From Variovorax sp. 679 (GTDB taxonomy: Bacteria > Pseudomonadota > Gammaproteobacteria > Burkholderiales > Burkholderiaceae_C): a stretch of 64,000 nucleotides of DNA. The notes beneath the pieces were generated by a model. The model did no database searches, had not been told where the DNA came from, and saw nothing but the letters and a program-made list of their open reading frames with translations. Both the position numbers and the translations under genes were made by a program. How positions within the stretch are numbered: position 1 is the stretch's first letter; the number at the start of each line of letters is the position of its first letter. The DNA lies in NCBI RefSeq assembly GCF_003952185.1, contig NZ_RXFS01000005.1, positions 62,001 to 126,000 on the forward strand, written 5' to 3'. This document shows, in pieces, positions 48,377 through 56,582 of the stretch.

Positions 48377-50488
48377 TCATCCGGCGCGTCCGACGACCAG
48401 CGCGTCGACCGCCACGCAGCCGCCATCGGCACGAGGCCGCGCGATCAGCGGGTTGATCTCGGCGCTGTCGAGCGAATCGCCGCAGCGCAGCGCGAAACCG
48501 GCCAGCGCGCACAGCGCATCGGCGATCGATTCGAGGTCGACAGGCGCACGGCCGCGCGCGCCGTCGAGGATCGCGAAGGCGCGCAGCTCGCGCACCATGG
48601 CCAGTGCGTCGTCGCGCGTGATCGGCAGCGCGCGCAGCGACACGTCGCGCAGCGTCTCGACGTGGATGCCACCCAGGCCGAACATCAGCACCGGGCCGAA
48701 CACCGGGTCGCGGTGCACGCCGGCGATGCATTCGACGCCGCCGCCCAGCATGCGCGCCACCAGCGCGCCGTCGAGCCGCGCATCGGGCCGGGCGGTGAGC
48801 GCGTGGTCGCGCGTGCGCTCGAAGGCCGCGCGTGCCTGCGCCGCGCCGCGCAGGCCGAGCGCCACGCCGCCGACGTCCGACTTGTGCGGGATGTCCGCGC
48901 TCACGATCTTCACCACCACCGCGTCGCCGATGGCTTCGGCGGCGGCAGTGGCCTCATCGGCGCTGCGCACCACGCGGTGCTCGACCACGGGCACGCCGGC
49001 TTCGGCGAGCAGCGCCAGGGCGTCGGGTTCGGACATGGTGCCGGGTGCGAGCTTCAGCGGATTCGAGGCAGGAGCCGAGTCCGCCGCAGGCGCCGCACCG
49101 GTCTTCAACCCGGCCAGCGCGGCAATCGTGCGGATGCCGTCCGACGGATCGGCGAAAACCAGGCAGCGCATCGCCTCCAACTCGGCGCGGCGCTCGGGCG
49201 CCAGCAGGGTGCTGATGGCCAGCAGCGTGTCGGGATACGCCGCGCGCAGCGAGCCCACCAGTTCGCGCAGCACAGGCCAGAACGCATCCGACGCACCGGC
49301 CGCCGCCAGGAAGCCCATCCACGACGCGAAGCCGCGGTCGTCGAGCATCACGCGCGCGCTGCGCTCCAGCAGGCTCATGTCGTTCGTGACCTGCCCCGTG
49401 ATGTCGACCGGGTTGCGCGGCGCCGCGAAGGGAACCCAGCTGCGCAGCGTGTCCTGCGCGGCCTCGCTCAGCGGCTGCACGTCGAGGCCTTGCGCCGAAG
49501 CTTCGTCGGCCATCAGCGCGCCCACACCGCCCGAGAGCGTGAACAGCCCGATAGAGCGGTCGCGCGGCCGGCCGGCCACGGCCGCGCTGTGGGCCAGGTC
49601 GAAGAACTCGGTGAGGTTGCGCGCGCGCAGCACGCCGTACTGGCGGAACACCGCGTCGTACACCGCGTCGTCGCCCGCGAGCGCGGCCGTGTGCGAGGCG
49701 GCAGCCTGCGCGCCCAGCGCCGTGCTGCCGACCTTGACCATCACCACCGGCTTGCCGTTCGCCTGCGCGAGGGCCAGCGCGGCGCGCAGCCGGGGGCCGT
49801 CTCGGCAGCCTTCCATGTAGCCCATGATCACGTCGGTGGCCGGGTCCTGCGCGAGCCAGGCCAGGCAGTCGGCGAACTGCACGTCGGCCTCGTTGCCGGT
49901 GGTGGCCCACAGCGACAGGCCGACGCCGCGCGCCCGTGCCATCGAGTAGGCGTACGCGCCGAACGCGCCCGACTGGCTCACCAGCCCGATGCGCCCCGCC
50001 GCCACCCGGCCCACGCCGGGCGCCGGCGAGAAGGTCGCGTAGACATTGCGCGCGATGTTCATGAACCCCAGGCAGTTCGGGCCGATGAGCCGCACGCCGG
50101 CCGCACGCGCCTTGTCGCCGAGCCGTGTCTGCGCGGCCGTGCCCTCGGCGCCGGTCTCGGCGAAGCCTGACGAGAACAGCACCACGCCCTTCACCTTCGC
50201 GGCGATGGCGTCGTCGAGCGCGCCGTCGACCAGCGCGGCTGGCACGGCGAGGATGGCCAGGTCCACCGGCTGGCCGATGGCGCGCAGGCTGGGCCATGCC
50301 TGCAGCTCCTGGATGCGGTCGGCGTTGGGGTTGACCGGGTAGAGCGCGCCGTCGAAGCCGAAGCGGCGCTGGTAGTCGACCGGAATGCCGCCGATCTTCT
50401 GCGGGTTGGACGAGGCGCCGACCACCGCGATGGAGCGTGGCGCGAACAGGGCCGAGAGCGATTCGGCCTGGGAACTGAAGAAATCCAT
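48377..50488 (-). CDS. NDP-forming acyl-CoA synthetase (acetate-CoA ligase family)
   Basis: Fused alpha-beta acyl-CoA ligase of 703 aa. The N-terminal CoA-binding domain shows IAVVGASSNPQKIGGIPVDY near residue 20; two succinyl-CoA-synthetase-like domains follow (LIGPNCLGFMN near 135; LVSQSGAFGAYAYSMARARG near 168). The likely phospho-His is in AASHTAALAGDDAVYDAVFR near 263. The C-terminal ATP-grasp domain includes LAEAGVPVVEHRV near 485 and VVKIVSADIPHKSDVGGVAL near 518. It would activate a carboxylic acid with CoA using ATP, the expected first intracellular step of acid degradation. Second gene of the operon. Confidence 0.92.
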   Translation of the reverse strand: MDFFSSQAESLSALFAPRSIAVVGASSNPQKIGGIPVDYQRRFGFDGALYPVNPNADRIQELQAWPSLRAIGQPVDLAILAVPAALVDGALDDAIAAKVKGVVLFSSGFAETGAEGTAAQTRLGDKARAAGVRLIGPNCLGFMNIARNVYATFSPAPGVGRVAAGRIGLVSQSGAFGAYAYSMARARGVGLSLWATTGNEADVQFADCLAWLAQDPATDVIMGYMEGCRDGPRLRAALALAQANGKPVVMVKVGSTALGAQAAASHTAALAGDDAVYDAVFRQYGVLRARNLTEFFDLAHSAAVAGRPRDRSIGLFTLSGGVGALMADEASAQGLDVQPLSEAAQDTLRSWVPFAAPRNPVDITGQVTNDMSLLERSARVMLDDRGFASWMGFLAAAGASDAFWPVLRELVGSLRAAYPDTLLAISTLLAPERRAELEAMRCLVFADPSDGIRTIAALAGLKTGAAPAADSAPASNPLKLAPGTMSEPDALALLAEAGVPVVEHRVVRSADEATAAAEAIGDAVVVKIVSADIPHKSDVGGVALGLRGAAQARAAFERTRDHALTARPDARLDGALVARMLGGGVECIAGVHRDPVFGPVLMFGLGGIHVETLRDVSLRALPITRDDALAMVRELRAFAILDGARGRAPVDLESIADALCALAGFALRCGDSLDSAEINPLIARPRADGGCVAVDALVVGRAG

Positions 50489-50507
50489 GGAGCGTGGCGT
50501 AGAGGTT

Positions 50508-51572
50508 TCAGAAGTTGTGGCGGATGCCGGTGGCGAGCACGCGCACGCCGTTGCCGCTGTCCGGCGCGACCGTGATGGTCGCGAGCGAGGCCGAGGCGCC
50601 GTTGCGGTTGAGCAGGCGCAGCCAGCGCGCGTACAGCACCGTGCGCTTGCTCAGGTAGTAGTCGTAGCCCAGCGTCCAGGCGAGCTGCGAGCGGCCGGTG
50701 TCGTCCACCTTGCGCTGCATGGCTTCGAACATCAGGTTCGACGTCGGCGTCACGTTGTAGGTGACGCCCAGGCTCGCGAGCTTCGCCGTGGGAACGCGCG
50801 GCAGGCTCGAGCTGTTGCGCACGTAGTTGGCGTAGAACTGCAGCCCGATGTCAGGCAGCTCGTACGCGCCGCTCAGCGCCTGGTAGGTGGTGGTGGCCGG
50901 GTCGGCCACGGGCGCCGCGGCCGAGCCGGAGCGTGCACGCTGGAACGCATAGGCGATGTAGTAGGGCTTGCGCGACCAGCCCGCGCTGCCGCCGTAGAAG
51001 TTGCCGCTCTGGTGGCTGGGCGCGCTCGATTCGCCGGGCGCGTAGGCGATGTCCGCGAAGAAATCGCTGCTGGCCGGCGTGCGGTAGCGAATCATGTTGC
51101 TGGCGCGGGCCGCGAAAGGCGTGAGCCCCGGCTGCGCGTCTGTGGCGGCCACCAGGTTGATCGGAGAGAACACGGAGTTCACGCCGTACGGGTCGGCCTT
51201 GAACAGCGTGTAGAACATCGGCGTGTACATGCGGCCCGCGTCGATCTGCCCCCATGGCCCCGACAGGCCGACGAAGGACTGCCGGCTGAACGACATGGCG
51301 GGCCCGGGCAGCGTGCCGTTGCCGGTGTCGGGCGCGAAGCCGCTCTCCAGCGTGAAGTGCGCGCTGAGCCCGCCGCCGAGGTCTTCGACGCCGCGAAAGC
51401 CAAGGCGCGAGGCGGTCTGGCCGCCGTCCTCCAGCCGCGTCGACGATGTCTTGCCCGACTTGGCGAAGCCCATGTAGAGGTCGACCGTGCCGTAGATGGT
51501 CACGCTGCTCTGCGCCAGCGCGAGCGAGGAATAGGCCGCCAGCGCGAGGCCGGCGGCGGCTGTCTTCTTCAT
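50508..51572 (-). CDS. Gram-negative porin heading the catabolic operon
   Basis: Outer-membrane porin of 354 aa. Signal peptide KKTAAAGLALAAYSSLALAQ, first strand SSVTIYGTVDLYMGF, TASRLGFRGVEDLGGGLSAH near residue 50, SFSRQSFVGLSGPWGQIDAG, and C-terminal LATGIRHNF for BAM insertion. ATG 51572 follows CCGGAGACAG. As first gene of the operon it likely gives the operon substrate a dedicated outer-membrane route. It is shorter than, and distinct from, the porin at 13912. Confidence 0.93.
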   Translation of the reverse strand: MKKTAAAGLALAAYSSLALAQSSVTIYGTVDLYMGFAKSGKTSSTRLEDGGQTASRLGFRGVEDLGGGLSAHFTLESGFAPDTGNGTLPGPAMSFSRQSFVGLSGPWGQIDAGRMYTPMFYTLFKADPYGVNSVFSPINLVAATDAQPGLTPFAARASNMIRYRTPASSDFFADIAYAPGESSAPSHQSGNFYGGSAGWSRKPYYIAYAFQRARSGSAAAPVADPATTTYQALSGAYELPDIGLQFYANYVRNSSSLPRVPTAKLASLGVTYNVTPTSNLMFEAMQRKVDDTGRSQLAWTLGYDYYLSKRTVLYARWLRLLNRNGASASLATITVAPDSGNGVRVLATGIRHNF

Positions 51573-51677
51573 GTGTTGTCTGTCTCCGGTAGGGCTTGCC
51601 GCATGCGGGTGATGCATGGCGGTGCCGCTTGTGTGCTTGTCGATGTCCGGTGCTTACGATAGAAATGACGGGCTCCC

Positions 51678-51703
51678 GAATCTGTCAACGCTTTGACAGA
51701 TTC
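51678..51703. promoter_or_regulatory. 26-bp perfect palindrome between porin operon and Crp/Fnr-type regulator
   Basis: GAATCTGTCAA (51678-51688), CGCT, TTGACAGATTC (51693-51703): 11-bp arms without mismatch, giving TGTCA-N6-TGACA at the core, the half-site spacing of CRP-family operators. Its centre is about 40 bp before the regulator start and 118 bp before the porin start. It is the obvious candidate binding site of the adjacent regulator. The TTGACA within it could also act as a -35 box towards the porin. The rest of the gap 51573-51677 holds no gene. Confidence 0.65.
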
Positions 51704-51729
51704 ATGAACATCACTGCAGGGAGAACCCG

Positions 51730-52479
51730 CTGGCCCGATCGACCCCTTCCACCCCCCGCAACGCCGAGGAGAGCGCCGCGCTCCTCGAGCGGGCGCTGCG
51801 CTGGAACGAGCTGTTCTCGCGCTGGCCCGACGCGCGCCGGGCGGAGCTGATGAAGTCGGCGCGCATGGAGCGCTACAGGCGGCGCACGCAGGTGCTGGCG
51901 CACGACCGCCACCGGCGCGAACTGCTGGTGGTGGTGTCGGGCTGCCTCGAGATCAGCAGCATGAGCAGCAACGGCCGCAAGTACGTCAACGCGCTGCTGG
52001 GGCCGGGCCAGGTGGCGCCGCTGGTGCGCCTGCTGGAAGACGTTCCGCTGGCCTACGACTACCACGCGCACGAGGATTCGGTGATCGTCCACCTGCCCAG
52101 CGATGCCGTGATCGCGGTGCTCGACGCCGAGCCCGTGCTGTGGCGCGACGTGGCCAAGCTCGGCCTGCAGCGCCAGCGGCTGAGCATCGTGCTGCTGCAG
52201 AACCAGATGCTCAACTCGATCCACGGGCGCGTGGCCGCGACGCTGATGAGCCTGGTCCACTTCTACAACGGGCAGGGGCCGGGCGCGGGAGAAGGCGACG
52301 ATGCCGGCCCGCTGGTGCGCCTGTCGCAGAACGACCTGGCGGCCATGCTCGGCCTGTCGCGCCAGACCATCAACAAGGAGCTCGGGCGCCTGGTGGAAGA
52401 GGGCGCCATCGACATGCGCTACAAGCGCATCCGCATCGTCGATGCCGAGCGGCTGGCGCGCATTGCCGTGGGCACCTGA
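51730..52479 (+). CDS. Crp/Fnr-family transcriptional regulator with probable CTG start
   Basis: Regulator of 249 aa. N-terminal cyclic-nucleotide-binding-like beta roll (ALRWNELFSRWPDARRAELM near residue 22; ELLVVVSGCLEISSMSSNGR near 64) and C-terminal winged HTH (LSQNDLAAMLGLSRQTINKE, about 198-217). The first in-frame ATG is at 51850, but that start removes the first helix and strand of the domain. The frame remains open upstream, and AGGGAG at 51718-51723 sits 6 bases before a CTG (51730); no ATG, GTG or TTG lies between. The recognition helix SRQTINKEL differs from CRP (SRETVGRIL), fitting the different palindrome. cAMP-binding residues are not evident. Confidence 0.8.
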   Translation: MARSTPSTPRNAEESAALLERALRWNELFSRWPDARRAELMKSARMERYRRRTQVLAHDRHRRELLVVVSGCLEISSMSSNGRKYVNALLGPGQVAPLVRLLEDVPLAYDYHAHEDSVIVHLPSDAVIAVLDAEPVLWRDVAKLGLQRQRLSIVLLQNQMLNSIHGRVAATLMSLVHFYNGQGPGAGEGDDAGPLVRLSQNDLAAMLGLSRQTINKELGRLVEEGAIDMRYKRIRIVDAERLARIAVGT

Positions 52480-52488
52480 GCTAGACGC

Positions 52489-53082
52489 TCAGGGGTGGAT
52501 CTTCTCGCCCTTGGCCAGCATCTCGACGAACTGCGCGATGCGGCGCGCGCGGGTCTCGGGCTTCTTCGCGCTCTGGGTGCGGAAGAGCACGGCGAAGCGG
52601 TTGCGCGAGTCGAGCGTGGCGAAGAACTTCGCGGCCTTCTTGTTGGCGTCCAATGCGGCCTGAAGGTCGGGTGGCACGGTGGCCACGGCGACGCCCTCGT
52701 AGGCCGCGTCCCAGCGGCCATCGGCTTTCGCGCGTTCGATCTCGGCATGGCCGGCCGGCTGCATGCGGCCTTCGTCGATGAGCTTCAGCACCTTGTCGCG
52801 GTTGATCTGCGACCACATGCTGCGCTTGGTGCGCGGCGTGAAGCGCTGCTGGAAGTACTGCGCGTCGTCGCTCTTGCGCTGGCCGTCGATCCAGCCCCAG
52901 CACAGCGCTTCTTCGAGCGCCGCGGCGTAGTCGACGGAGGCGATGCCGCTGTCCTTCTTCGCGATGCGCAGCCACACGCCGGCGGCGCTGGCATGGTGGC
53001 GCTTGAGCCAGCGTGCCCACGAGGCCGCGTTGGTGCACTCGACGGGCGTGTCGTGCACGACGCGCTCTTCTGTCTTGCTCAT
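52489..53082 (-). CDS. YdeI / OmpD-associated family protein
   Basis: Protein of 197 aa, YdeI-like: SWARWLKRHHASAAGVWLRI near residue 21, ALEEALCWGWIDGQRKSDDA near 55, FTPRTKRSMWSQINRDKVLK near 81, and a C-terminal helical part FATLDSRNRFAVLFRTQSAK. The family is associated with peptide or bacteriocin resistance in some reports, but mechanism is unclear. Its start lies within the cdsA-like stop (ATGA), making it the last gene of the phospholipid operon. It converges with the Crp/Fnr-type gene 9 bp away. Confidence 0.82.
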   Translation of the reverse strand: MSKTEERVVHDTPVECTNAASWARWLKRHHASAAGVWLRIAKKDSGIASVDYAAALEEALCWGWIDGQRKSDDAQYFQQRFTPRTKRSMWSQINRDKVLKLIDEGRMQPAGHAEIERAKADGRWDAAYEGVAVATVPPDLQAALDANKKAAKFFATLDSRNRFAVLFRTQSAKKPETRARRIAQFVEMLAKGEKIHP

Positions 53083-54035
53083 GGCACCCACCAGTAGCGC
53101 AGCGCGTGGAAGTAGATGGGCGCCGCGAAGATCACCGAATCGAGCCGGTCGAGCATGCCGCCGTGGCCTTCGATCATCGAGCCCCAGTCCTTCACACCGC
53201 GGTCGCGCTTGATGGCCGACATCACGAGGCCGCCGAAGAAGCCCATGAGGCAGATGGTGAGCGCCATCAGCGCCGCCTGCCACGGGTTGAAGGGCGTGGC
53301 CCAGTACAGCGCCGCGCCCAGCGCGGTGGCGCTCGCCACGCCGCCGATCAGGCCTTCCCAGGTCTTGGAAGGCGACAGCTCGGGCGCCACCTTGCGCTTG
53401 CCGAAGAGCTTGCCCCACACGTACTGCAGCACATCGCTGCCCTGCACCACGATCACGAGGAAGGCGATCAGCAGCAGGTTGCGGCCCTCGAAGCCCGGGA
53501 TCTGCAGCGTGAGCAGCGCGGGCACGTGGCTGATGCAGAACACGCACACCATCAGCCCCCACTGGATCTTCGAGGTGCGTTCCAGGAAGCGCCGCGTGTC
53601 GCCGCTGACAGCCGCCAGGATGGGCAGCAGCAGGAAGGCATAGACCGGGATGTAGATCGCGTAGAGCCCGTACCAGTCGATCCAGATCAGGAAGTACTGC
53701 CCCGGCAGCGCGAGGTAGAAGGCCAGCGCGATCGGCGCATGGTCGCCGCGTCGCGTGTAGGCCAGGCTGATGAACTCGCGCAGCGCATAGAACGAGATCA
53801 GGTAGAACAGCACGATCACGCCGCCCTTGCCGAAGGCGAAGGCGATGCCGATCACCGCCACCATCACCCACCATGCGTTGACGCGCGAGTTGAGGTTGTC
53901 GATCACCGAGTGCGGCTGGCCGTGCGCAACCCGCCACTTGAGCAGCGCGCCGATGGCCGAGGCCAGTATCAGCACGCCGGCCACGCCGCCGAAGAGCTTG
54001 AGCGTGGTCCATGCGAAGGGGGAAAGCTCGATCAT
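53079..54035 (-). CDS. Phosphatidate cytidylyltransferase (CdsA paralogue, YnbB-like)
   Basis: Integral membrane enzyme of 318 aa making CDP-diacylglycerol from phosphatidic acid and CTP. About eight TM segments; the CDP-DAG synthase signature is present: LSPSKTWEGLIGGVASA near residue 226 and SAIKRDRGVKDWGSMIEGHG near 275, followed by GMLDRLDS with the catalytic Asp. Because it lies in a cluster equivalent to Escherichia coli ynbABCD, it is probably the YnbB-type paralogue rather than the housekeeping cdsA, which usually neighbours uppS and dxr. Overlaps plsC and ydeI-like genes by 4 bp each. Confidence 0.9.
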   Translation of the reverse strand: MIELSPFAWTTLKLFGGVAGVLILASAIGALLKWRVAHGQPHSVIDNLNSRVNAWWVMVAVIGIAFAFGKGGVIVLFYLISFYALREFISLAYTRRGDHAPIALAFYLALPGQYFLIWIDWYGLYAIYIPVYAFLLLPILAAVSGDTRRFLERTSKIQWGLMVCVFCISHVPALLTLQIPGFEGRNLLLIAFLVIVVQGSDVLQYVWGKLFGKRKVAPELSPSKTWEGLIGGVASATALGAALYWATPFNPWQAALMALTICLMGFFGGLVMSAIKRDRGVKDWGSMIEGHGGMLDRLDSVIFAAPIYFHALRYWWVP

Positions 54036-54769
54036 GCCGCGGCCCCTCCGTTGTTCTTTCCGGCTTGTCCGTTCTCTTCGATCCTGTCGTATTCGGGACG
54101 CAGGTCGAGCATCGCCGCGCGTGCGCGGGCGATGAAGCTGTTCTTGTCCTCGCCCTCGGCCAGCGAGATCGGCGCGCCGTAGCGCACCGTGCAGGCCAGC
54201 GGGATCGGCACCAGCGTGCCCTTGGGCAGCACGCGCTTGAGGTTCTCGATCCACACGGGCACCAGCCGCACGTTGGGGCAGGCGCGCGCCAGGTGGAAGA
54301 GGCCGCTCTTGAGCGGCAGCAGGATCTCGTCGCCGGTGTTGCGCGTGCCCTCGGGGAACATGATGAGCGAGTCGCCGGCGTCCAGCGCCTGCTTCATCTG
54401 CTCGACCGGGTTCTCGCCCTGGCCCGAGCCGTCGCGGCGGATCATCAGCGCGTTGAACACGTCGATGCCGATGAACTGCCGCGTCTTCGAGGCCATCCAG
54501 TAGTCCTGCCCCGCCACCGGCCGAGTGAGCGCGCGCAGGTCGGGCGGCAGCGTGGCCCACAGCAGCACGAAGTCGCCGTGGCTCGTGTGGTTGGCGAAGT
54601 ACAGCGTCTGCTCCGCCTTGGGCGTGGTACCCGACCAGATGGCGCGCACCCCTGTCAGCAGCCCGGCCGCGCCGATGATGAGCTTGCCCGCCACCACGGC
54701 GAGGCCGCGCCGCAGCACGGTGCTTTCGGGCTTGTCGTCTCTGTTCTTGTTGTCTTCTTCTGCGTTCAA
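54032..54769 (-). CDS. PlsC-family 1-acylglycerol-3-phosphate acyltransferase
   Basis: Acyltransferase of 245 aa. Catalytic HX4D motif in FANHTSHGDFVLLW near residue 79 and the phosphate-binding MFPEGTRNTGDEILLPLKSG near 157 are present; VWIENLKRVLPKGTLVPIPL follows. It would acylate lysophosphatidic acid to phosphatidic acid, the substrate of the cytidylyltransferase encoded next. ATGA overlaps on both sides indicate tight coupling. Not part of the Escherichia coli ynb cluster, so an addition here. Confidence 0.9.
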   Translation of the reverse strand: MNAEEDNKNRDDKPESTVLRRGLAVVAGKLIIGAAGLLTGVRAIWSGTTPKAEQTLYFANHTSHGDFVLLWATLPPDLRALTRPVAGQDYWMASKTRQFIGIDVFNALMIRRDGSGQGENPVEQMKQALDAGDSLIMFPEGTRNTGDEILLPLKSGLFHLARACPNVRLVPVWIENLKRVLPKGTLVPIPLACTVRYGAPISLAEGEDKNSFIARARAAMLDLRPEYDRIEENGQAGKNNGGAAA

Positions 54770-55212
54770 GAGATGTCCTGTGTCATCAAGGCAAGTAGGA
54801 ACATGGCGCTCTGGCAGGCCACCACGATGGCGTGGCGCTGCATGAGCTGGCGGGTGCCCTGCACGCGGTCGTCGAGCGGGCGGGGCGCGTGCTGCGAGGG
54901 CGGCGGCTCGCGCAGTCCGAGGGAGGAGAGCGCGCGGTCGAGCGCGTCGAGCGAGGCCACGGTGTTGCGCGCAAGGCCGTCGAACAGCGCCTCGTCGAAG
55001 CGCAGCCGGAACGCGAAGTAGCGCTCCAGCGCCCCGAGGATCACCACGGCGCCGAAGCCCATGGTGGCGGTGGTCGAGAGCGAGCGCAGCGTCAGCGCGA
55101 GCACCAGCGCCGAGATGCAGGTGAGCGCGAAGCCCCAGAGGGCCAGCAGCGCCATCGCGCGCAGCAGCGCCGCGAGCGCGGCGCAGGTGGTCCTGTCGTT
55201 GTCATCGGTCAT
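54766..55212 (-). CDS. Small membrane protein, unknown function
   Basis: Protein of 148 aa with two N-terminal hydrophobic segments (LRAMALLALWGFALTCISAL near residue 17 and TATMGFGAVVILGALERYF near 48) and a third near the C-terminus (AIVVACQSAMFLLALMT). The middle is amphipathic (DGLARNTVASLDALDRALSS). I do not recognise the family. It is coupled to plsC (4 bp overlap) and overlaps the phosphatase gene by 11 bp, so it is probably a subunit or scaffold of the lipid pathway. Confidence 0.7.
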   Translation of the reverse strand: MTDDNDRTTCAALAALLRAMALLALWGFALTCISALVLALTLRSLSTTATMGFGAVVILGALERYFAFRLRFDEALFDGLARNTVASLDALDRALSSLGLREPPPSQHAPRPLDDRVQGTRQLMQRHAIVVACQSAMFLLALMTQDIS

Positions 55213-56551
55213 GGCGCGGCACCTCCTGCAAGGGCTTGATCGGCTCCAGCGACATCCGCCAGGCGTCCCGCAGCACGATCTGCGGCCGCGCCCGACGCAC
55301 CGTGTCCTCGGCCTGGGCGACGCCGCCGGCCGCCCCGTAGCGGCCCAGCCAGGCGATCACCGCCGCCGCGCTGCGCGAGAAACCGAGCGCGCAGCAGACC
55401 CACACTGTGGCACCGTCCGCGCTTCGGCGCTGGCCTTCGATGACGGCCGCCGCGCGCTGCAGGCGTACGGTGGGCGGCACCGTCAGGTCGAGCACCGGCA
55501 CGCAGCGCGCATGCGGCACGCCGGCCGGCATCTGCAGCTCGGCGCACAGGCTCACCAGCCGGGGCTGCCCGGCGGCGAGCCATTCGGCATGCGTCGGCCG
55601 GCGCCCCAGCCGCAGGCCCGGCACCACCTCGACCGAGGCCGGGAGCTTGCGGGTCCAGAGCCAGGCATTGACGGCTGCGCCGAGCCGGTAGGGCGCCAGC
55701 ATCCAGCGCGTCGCCCAGCCCATGCGGCCGCGGCTGTCCATCTGGAAGCCGCGTGCGCCGAAGCCCGCGTAGTTGAGCGCCACCAGCGTGAGCGAGGCGG
55801 CCGGCCATGCGAGCCACAGCGCGATGCCGCCGCCGTAGAGCGCGGCCGCCAGGAACAGCGCCGCGCCCACGGCGTAGAAGCCCGCCAGCTTCCAGCGCTG
55901 CGGATCGCGGGTGGTGCGCCATGCGCGCGGCATCGACACCACGCGCTCCAGCGGCCACAGCCACACGCAGAACAGGCCGAGCAGCGCGCCGGTCGGAATG
56001 TCGATGAAGTGGTGCTGCCATGTCGTGAGCACCGAGGCGCAGATGGCGAAGGCCCAGACGTGCAGCACCAGCCGCGCCCACAGCGGCCGGATGAACTGCC
56101 GGTACCAGTCCCACAGGATCACCGCCAGCGCGATGTGCAGCGAGGGCGCCTGGTTGAAGGGCTGGTCGAAGCCGCGCAGCGCGTTGAACAGGAAGGCCGG
56201 AGCTCCGTCGACCGGCGGCTGCCCGAAGCTGAAGTGCAGCGGCCAGAGGATGAAGCAGGTGCAGGCAATGAGCGTGGCCGTCACCAGCCGCAGCGCATGC
56301 CGGTCGAGCGTGTGCCGGCTGCGCGCGAGGAAAAGCGACAGCGCGTAGAAGACGTTGATCGTCCAGTACGGGAAGATGGTCCACGGCCAGAACGGCACGT
56401 GGCGCTCCCACTCGAAGGCCATCGACGGCACGTTGGCGCGCGTGGTCGCCCACCAGTTGGCGAAGCCGTAGGTCGCGTAGAACAACGGCCCCAGGAACAC
56501 CAGCCAGGCGGCGGCGCGCTTCCATGGCCGTCGTGCCAGCGGGGCGCTCAT
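55202..56551 (-). CDS. PAP2-dual-specificity phosphatase fusion (YnbD-like)
   Basis: Membrane phosphatase of 449 aa with two catalytic modules. The N-terminal PAP2 lipid-phosphatase half has about six TM segments and motifs PSLHIALAV (136-144) and HHFIDIPTGALLG (180-192); the KX6RP-like first motif is weak. The C-terminal half (about 305-449) is a dual-specificity/tyrosine-phosphatase domain with the CX5R loop VCCALGFSRSA (Cys387, Arg393). Domain order and length match Escherichia coli YnbD. It could dephosphorylate phosphatidylglycerophosphate- or phosphoinositol-like intermediates made by the operon. It starts 31 bp after the upstream gene. Confidence 0.87.
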   Translation of the reverse strand: MSAPLARRPWKRAAAWLVFLGPLFYATYGFANWWATTRANVPSMAFEWERHVPFWPWTIFPYWTINVFYALSLFLARSRHTLDRHALRLVTATLIACTCFILWPLHFSFGQPPVDGAPAFLFNALRGFDQPFNQAPSLHIALAVILWDWYRQFIRPLWARLVLHVWAFAICASVLTTWQHHFIDIPTGALLGLFCVWLWPLERVVSMPRAWRTTRDPQRWKLAGFYAVGAALFLAAALYGGGIALWLAWPAASLTLVALNYAGFGARGFQMDSRGRMGWATRWMLAPYRLGAAVNAWLWTRKLPASVEVVPGLRLGRRPTHAEWLAAGQPRLVSLCAELQMPAGVPHARCVPVLDLTVPPTVRLQRAAAVIEGQRRSADGATVWVCCALGFSRSAAAVIAWLGRYGAAGGVAQAEDTVRRARPQIVLRDAWRMSLEPIKPLQEVPRHDR

Positions 56552-56582
56552 TGCAGGGCCTCGGTGCTGCGCGCCGCTGCGC

